From Patescibacteria group bacterium (GTDB lineage: Bacteria > Patescibacteria > Microgenomatia > Daviesbacterales > UBA10151): 8,771 bases of DNA. The stretch spans positions 1 through 8,771 of the forward strand of contig JAMCTD010000116.1 of NCBI GenBank assembly GCA_023380995.1, written 5' to 3'. The translations under genes were made by a program, and so were the position numbers. Positions 5,438-8,771 of this stretch are shown one piece after another. Every line of letters starts with the position of its first letter. The first letter of the stretch is position 1. The notes below the pieces were generated by a model. That model was not told where the DNA came from and did no database searches. It saw only the letters and a program-made list of their open reading frames with translations.

Positions 5438-7006
5438 GTGCTTAAAATCGGTTTTAAAAAACATACAATAGTAATCATTCTAATTCTACTAAGCCTTTTA
5501 GCTTTAGGTGGTTGGTTAAGATACGAAAATATCCGGGGATTTAATTTAGTTTTTGATTTTGATCAAATCGAGGACGCCTTTTATACCTACAAGATCACCG
5601 TTGATCACCAACTGCCAATTATCGGGCGCGCTATCTATGGTGATCCCAGACTTCATCACGGCGTGTTATTTTTTTACTACAATGTTATCCCCTTCTTTTT
5701 CTCTGGCGGAGATCTGATAGCAAGCGCTTACTGGAATAGTTTTTTTAATTTACTCTCTGCAGTTATTTTATTTTTCCTATCAAAATCAATTTTTGGGAAA
5801 AAACTTCCCGCCCTTTTAACGGCTATCTTAGCTGCCGTTTCATTTGAAGCCATCAAGTTTGCTGGTTTATTGTTTAATGAAACCACAGCCTTTACCACGG
5901 TGCCCTTGTTTTATTTTGGTTTATGGAGCTACTTTAAAAACAAAAAATGGGGGTTGGTACTTTCGGCAATTTTCTTAGGATTATCTATAGAAAGTTCTAT
6001 ATCTTTTATTTACTTAATTCCCATAACTTTAATCTTTTGGCTTATCTTCAAACCCAAAATCCCCGGTTTGAAACTAACTATTTTAAGCTTGATAGCTTTT
6101 ACTCTATCAGTTTCTACTATGATCTTAACGGAGATTAAGTTAAATTTTTCCGGAGTTAAAACCATTCTAACTTTGTCTGCCAATTCTCCGGAAGCCAGGT
6201 TTACTTACCCGGAACGTTTGAATTTTTTCATTCATGATTTTGGCAAGCAGTTTTCTTTAAATCTCTATCCCCAGAGATTGGATTTAGGCCTATTGTTTGC
6301 AGTCACAGTAATTCTCCTTTCTGTCTATCCCCTAATTCAGCGCAAAACAATAAAAGAGGAGAAGCGCGGCATTTATTTTTTATTGCTATATTTATTTTCC
6401 CCTCTGGTCACTCTCATTTTGGGATATCACCAAAAACCCTGGTTTTTGATTGGTTTACCGGGAGCCATCGCCTTAATTACCGGATATGCACTTTATAGAC
6501 TCAAAAAACTTATTTTAATCCTGCCGGTTCTTTTGTTGATTGTCTGGGGTAATACTAATTTAATACTTGCAAGATCCCATAAAAATTACGAGTTGTTTGA
6601 TAATGTCTATGATTCAACCACAGACCTTAATTCCCAGTTACAAGTCATAGATTTTACTTATCAACAATCCAACGGAGAACCGTTTGCCATCAACGCCGTT
6701 ACTTATCCTCTTTACTATAACGGCATGTGGGCTTATTTGTATAATTGGTACGGCAAAAATCACTTTGGGTATGTGCCGGGCTGGTTAGGCGGAGACCAGC
6801 TCCACCCCTACGATTTGCTTCCCAAGGCCACGAATAAAGAAAAGTACTTTTATTTATTGATTTCTGAAACCGGCAGGATTCCCGAGGTTTTTAAAAATAA
6901 AGGCAGAACCTGGGCTCAAGATCATGGCAAATTGATTGAACAAAAAACCATTGGTGGTTTTACTGTACAAAAATTTATGTTGACCAATCAAGAGAAATTA
7001 GATTAA
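5438..7006 (+). CDS. GT-C type integral membrane glycosyltransferase (family 39-like)
   Basis: This is a 522-residue polytopic protein. After TM1 (about 9-26) comes the first outer loop with LVFDFDQIEDAF (38-49), whose Asp40/Asp42 match the acidic DxD-type motif of GT-C enzymes such as ArnT and protein mannosyltransferases, then RLHHGVLFFYY (71-81). About ten hydrophobic spans fill residues 95-380. The last 140 residues form a soluble outer domain (DFTYQQSNGEPFAINAVTY, MWAYLYNWYGK). Such enzymes transfer a sugar from a polyprenyl-phosphate carrier to lipid, protein or glycan acceptors outside the membrane; donor and acceptor are unknown here. The GTG start is the first start after the upstream gene, lies seven bases after a TATAAT, and has no Shine-Dalgarno sequence. 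The ABC exporter follows after 19 bases on the same strand, so joint transcription is likely. A simple family name such as DUF2029 cannot be separated from GT39 by eye. Confidence 0.8.
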   Translation: MLKIGFKKHTIVIILILLSLLALGGWLRYENIRGFNLVFDFDQIEDAFYTYKITVDHQLPIIGRAIYGDPRLHHGVLFFYYNVIPFFFSGGDLIASAYWNSFFNLLSAVILFFLSKSIFGKKLPALLTAILAAVSFEAIKFAGLLFNETTAFTTVPLFYFGLWSYFKNKKWGLVLSAIFLGLSIESSISFIYLIPITLIFWLIFKPKIPGLKLTILSLIAFTLSVSTMILTEIKLNFSGVKTILTLSANSPEARFTYPERLNFFIHDFGKQFSLNLYPQRLDLGLLFAVTVILLSVYPLIQRKTIKEEKRGIYFLLLYLFSPLVTLILGYHQKPWFLIGLPGAIALITGYALYRLKKLILILPVLLLIVWGNTNLILARSHKNYELFDNVYDSTTDLNSQLQVIDFTYQQSNGEPFAINAVTYPLYYNGMWAYLYNWYGKNHFGYVPGWLGGDQLHPYDLLPKATNKEKYFYLLISETGRIPEVFKNKGRTWAQDHGKLIEQKTIGGFTVQKFMLTNQEKLD

Positions 7007-7012
7007 GATAAT
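7007..7012 (+). promoter_or_regulatory. Possible -10 box of the ABC exporter genes
   Basis: GATAAT (5 of 6) lies directly after the stop of the glycosyltransferase gene and 13 bases before the ATG at 7026. It would give a leader of about six or seven bases. The ATG is preceded by a run of A with no Shine-Dalgarno sequence. The -35 region is weak. Confidence 0.3.
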
Positions 7013-7025
7013 TCTGCAAAAAAAA

Positions 7026-7829
7026 ATGACAGATTTAGCAATTGAAGTTAAGGATCTCACTAAAAAATTCGGCGATTTTACCGCTGTTGATAATATCAGT
7101 TTTGAAGTCAAAAAGGGAGAAATTTTTGCCTTTTTAGGACCAAACGGCGCTGGCAAATCCACCACCATTAAAATGCTGACCACTCTACTGTCTCCCACCA
7201 GCGGCCGCATGGAGGTCAATGGCTTTGACCCAAAAACCCAACAAGACCAAGCCAGAAAATCTTTTGGGATTGTTTTCCAAGATCCAAGTTTAGACGACGA
7301 GTTAACCGCATACGAAAACATGGATTTCCATGGCATTTTGTATAAAGTCTCCGGTACTTTACGGAGATCCCGCATTAAAGAACTTTTGGAGATAGTTGAC
7401 CTTTGGGACCGCAAGAATGATTTGGTAAAAACTTTCTCCGGTGGCATGAAAAGACGACTGGAAATTGCCCGCGGCCTACTTCACCACCCGAAAGTTTTTT
7501 TTCTGGATGAACCGACCATCGGCTTGGATCCGCAAACCAGAAATCAAATGTGGTCATATATCCAAAATTTAAACAAATCAGAACAAATTACCATTTTTTT
7601 CACCACTCATTATATGGAAGAAGCAGAAAAAGTAGCTCAAAGGATTGCCATTATTGACCACGGCAAAATTGTTGCCCAAGGCACATCAAATCAACTTGAG
7701 AAACAAACCAAAACCAACTCTTTGGAAGAAGCCTTCCTATCCTTAACCGGCCGCAAAATCCGGGAAGAAGAAGTCAGCGGAGTTGACCGTTTGAGAATGA
7801 GAAGAAGAATGTTTACAGGAAGACGATAA
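7026..7829 (+). CDS. ABC-2 exporter ATPase subunit (DrrA-like)
   Basis: This is a 267-residue nucleotide-binding subunit with all core motifs: Walker A GPNGAGKST at 38-46, Q-loop Gln85, signature FSGGMKRRLE at 137-146, Walker B VFFLDEP at 157-163 (Asp161, Glu162) and switch His195 in TTHYMEE. The GIVFQDPSLDDELTAYENM and TIGLDPQTR segments are typical of the daunorubicin-resistance/antibiotic-exporter subfamily. It powers the membrane subunit encoded directly downstream. The protein carries a C-terminal extension beyond the usual SLEEAFLSLTG ending, about 27 residues and very Arg-rich (RLRMRRRMFTGRR). Its stop overlaps the permease ATG as TAATG, indicating translational coupling. The substrate is unknown; the upstream GT-C glycosyltransferase hints at an envelope lipid or glycan, but drug export is equally possible. 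The ATG at 7026 is the only sensible start before IEVKDLTKKFG. Confidence 0.93.
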   Translation: MTDLAIEVKDLTKKFGDFTAVDNISFEVKKGEIFAFLGPNGAGKSTTIKMLTTLLSPTSGRMEVNGFDPKTQQDQARKSFGIVFQDPSLDDELTAYENMDFHGILYKVSGTLRRSRIKELLEIVDLWDRKNDLVKTFSGGMKRRLEIARGLLHHPKVFFLDEPTIGLDPQTRNQMWSYIQNLNKSEQITIFFTTHYMEEAEKVAQRIAIIDHGKIVAQGTSNQLEKQTKTNSLEEAFLSLTGRKIREEEVSGVDRLRMRRRMFTGRR

Positions 7830-8575
7830 TGTCAACAATTTATATTCTTTGGTTAAGACAAATAAAAAGATACCTTAGATCCAAATCCAGAATAATCGGA
7901 TCACTAGGACAACCTCTGCTTTTCCTAGTGGCGCTTGGTTTCGGATTCGGCCCGATTTTCCAAAAAGCTGGCGGCGGAAATTATATCGAATTTTTAGGCC
8001 CGGGAGTCATTGCCCAAGGTATTCTTTTTACTGCCATCTTTTCCGGAATTGAGCTAATTTGGGACCGGCAGTTTGGATTTTTGAAAGAAACGTTAGTTGC
8101 CCCGGTTTCCAGATTGGAAATCATGATCGGCAGAACTTTGGGCGGGGCTACCATTGCTACCATACAGGGAGTCATTGTTTTAATTTTAACTTTATTAGTT
8201 GGCTTTAGGCCAAATAATTTATGGGCCGTGCCGGGAGCAATTTTTATTATGTTTTTAATTGCCCTGCTTTTTACAGCTTTAGGCACTGCCATTGCCTCTA
8301 CCCTCGAAGACTTCCAGGGATTTCAACTGATTATGAATTTTCTGGTAATGCCCTTGTTTTTCCTGTCCGGGGCCCTGTTTCCCCTTCAATCCGCTCCTCC
8401 TTTTTTGCAGACGATCTCTAAAGTTAACCCGCTGTCTTTTGGCATCGACGGCCTCAGACAGACTTTGACCGGGTCATCTCACTTTGGATTATCCTTAGAC
8501 TTAACAGTCTTAGGTGTTTTAACTGCTATTTTATTTGTGCTGGGGAGCTACTTGTTTTCAAAGATTCAGATTTAA
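7829..8575 (+). CDS. ABC-2 type exporter permease subunit (DrrB-like)
   Basis: This is a 248-residue membrane subunit with about six spans. Typical ABC-2 features are the cytoplasmic N-terminus WLRQIKRYLRSKSRIIGSLGQPLL, the loop FGFLKETLVAPVSRLEIMIGR (about 83-103), and the C-terminal FFLSGALFPLQSAPPFLQT followed by NPLSFGIDGLRQTL. It pairs with the ATPase ending one base into its start codon; AGGA lies eight bases before the ATG. Length matches the DrrB family. It forms the substrate path in the cytoplasmic membrane; the substrate is not deducible. The last 50 bases overlap the end of the oppositely oriented deacetylase gene. Confidence 0.92.
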   Translation: MSTIYILWLRQIKRYLRSKSRIIGSLGQPLLFLVALGFGFGPIFQKAGGGNYIEFLGPGVIAQGILFTAIFSGIELIWDRQFGFLKETLVAPVSRLEIMIGRTLGGATIATIQGVIVLILTLLVGFRPNNLWAVPGAIFIMFLIALLFTALGTAIASTLEDFQGFQLIMNFLVMPLFFLSGALFPLQSAPPFLQTISKVNPLSFGIDGLRQTLTGSSHFGLSLDLTVLGVLTAILFVLGSYLFSKIQI

Positions 8576-8771
8576 ATAAATCCAAAAGCATCTCTCCTAT
8601 CCTGCCGCCCGGCCGAATCCGGTAAAGGAAAAATCTGTTAATATCCAAGGTATAAATTCCGGGCAAAGTGGTGACGGCAGATTTAAAACCGGCTTTTTTC
8701 ACCACACCAATTGCCTGGTTATCAAACGCTCCATATGGATAAGCAAATGATACCACCGGTATACCTAATAA
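8526..8771 (-). CDS. Polysaccharide deacetylase, C-terminal fragment
   Basis: The C-terminal 81 residues of a gene that enters from the right edge are visible; the frame is open to base 8771 (LLGIPVVSFAYPYGAFDN). The segment FAYPYGAFDNQAIGVVKKAGFKSAVTT followed by LPG and NRFFLYRIRP is characteristic of the NodB/CE4 polysaccharide deacetylase domain, where the YPYG block lines the active site and the following Gly-Phe-Lys-x-Ala strand is conserved. Such enzymes remove N-acetyl groups from extracellular glycans. The metal-binding motifs and any signal peptide lie outside the window. The domain itself ends around LFKSE; the last dozen residues (SLKTSSSPAQIK) are read from DNA that also encodes the permease C-terminus. 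A GTG at 8756 is internal to the domain and is not the start. Confidence 0.8.
   Translation of the reverse strand, partial: LLGIPVVSFAYPYGAFDNQAIGVVKKAGFKSAVTTLPGIYTLDINRFFLYRIRPGGRIGEMLLDLFKSESLKTSSSPAQIK

Noticed and set aside
6998..7447. 149-codon minus-strand open frame opposite the ABC ATPase
   Set aside because: The plus strand encodes all canonical ATPase motifs here; the antisense product is low-quality, Ser/Lys-rich and unlike any family.
7981..8292. 103-codon minus-strand open frame opposite the permease
   Set aside because: It is antisense to a clear ABC-2 permease, with no own signals.

Overview
The window reads as an AT-rich bacterial genome fragment, most likely from the Candidate Phyla Radiation (Patescibacteria), Microgenomates-like. 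The evidence is inferential. Two divergently encoded surface proteins begin with an anchor of the type GLAPIFLI/GFSHILLL, which I associate with exported proteins of Microgenomates. The genes are tightly packed and the standard genetic code fits, since TGA acts as a stop after the glycerate kinase. Several start codons sit only 7-13 bases downstream of a -10 box. There is no rRNA, tRNA, CRISPR array or transposon, and no gene-free stretch longer than about 90 bases.

Left part, minus strand, positions 1-3148. Reading in the direction of transcription there is: a 48-residue single-membrane-span peptide with a textbook Shine-Dalgarno sequence; a PAP2-type membrane phosphatase or phosphotransferase resembling inositol phosphorylceramide synthase; a D-glycerate 3-kinase-like P-loop kinase overlapping it by 28 bases; an MFS drug/sugar-type transporter that starts in the kinase's stop codon but is broken by an internal out-of-frame deletion; and the N-terminus of phosphoenolpyruvate synthase running off the left edge.

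Middle, positions 3224-5368. Two divergent genes encode membrane-anchored extracellular proteins. The minus-strand one is a TIM-barrel, glycoside-hydrolase-like protein. The plus-strand one has a Gln/Lys/Glu-rich stalk and a PepSY-like C-terminal part of unknown function. Their promoters are back to back, with perfect TTGACA -35 boxes 15 bases apart. They also share a similar N-terminal anchor, so co-regulation is plausible.

Right part, positions 5438-8771. A 522-residue GT-C type integral membrane glycosyltransferase is followed by an ABC-2 exporter pair (a DrrA-like ATPase and a DrrB-like permease, start/stop overlap TAATG). A polysaccharide deacetylase fragment on the opposite strand enters from the right edge, and its 3' end overlaps the permease by 50 bases. 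Much of the window therefore concerns the cell envelope: lipid head-group or phosphatase chemistry, sugar transfer, export, glycan hydrolysis and deacetylation. I see no clear new defence or mobile system. The observations most worth checking are the leaderless-looking starts, the divergent promoter pair, and the transporter deletion.
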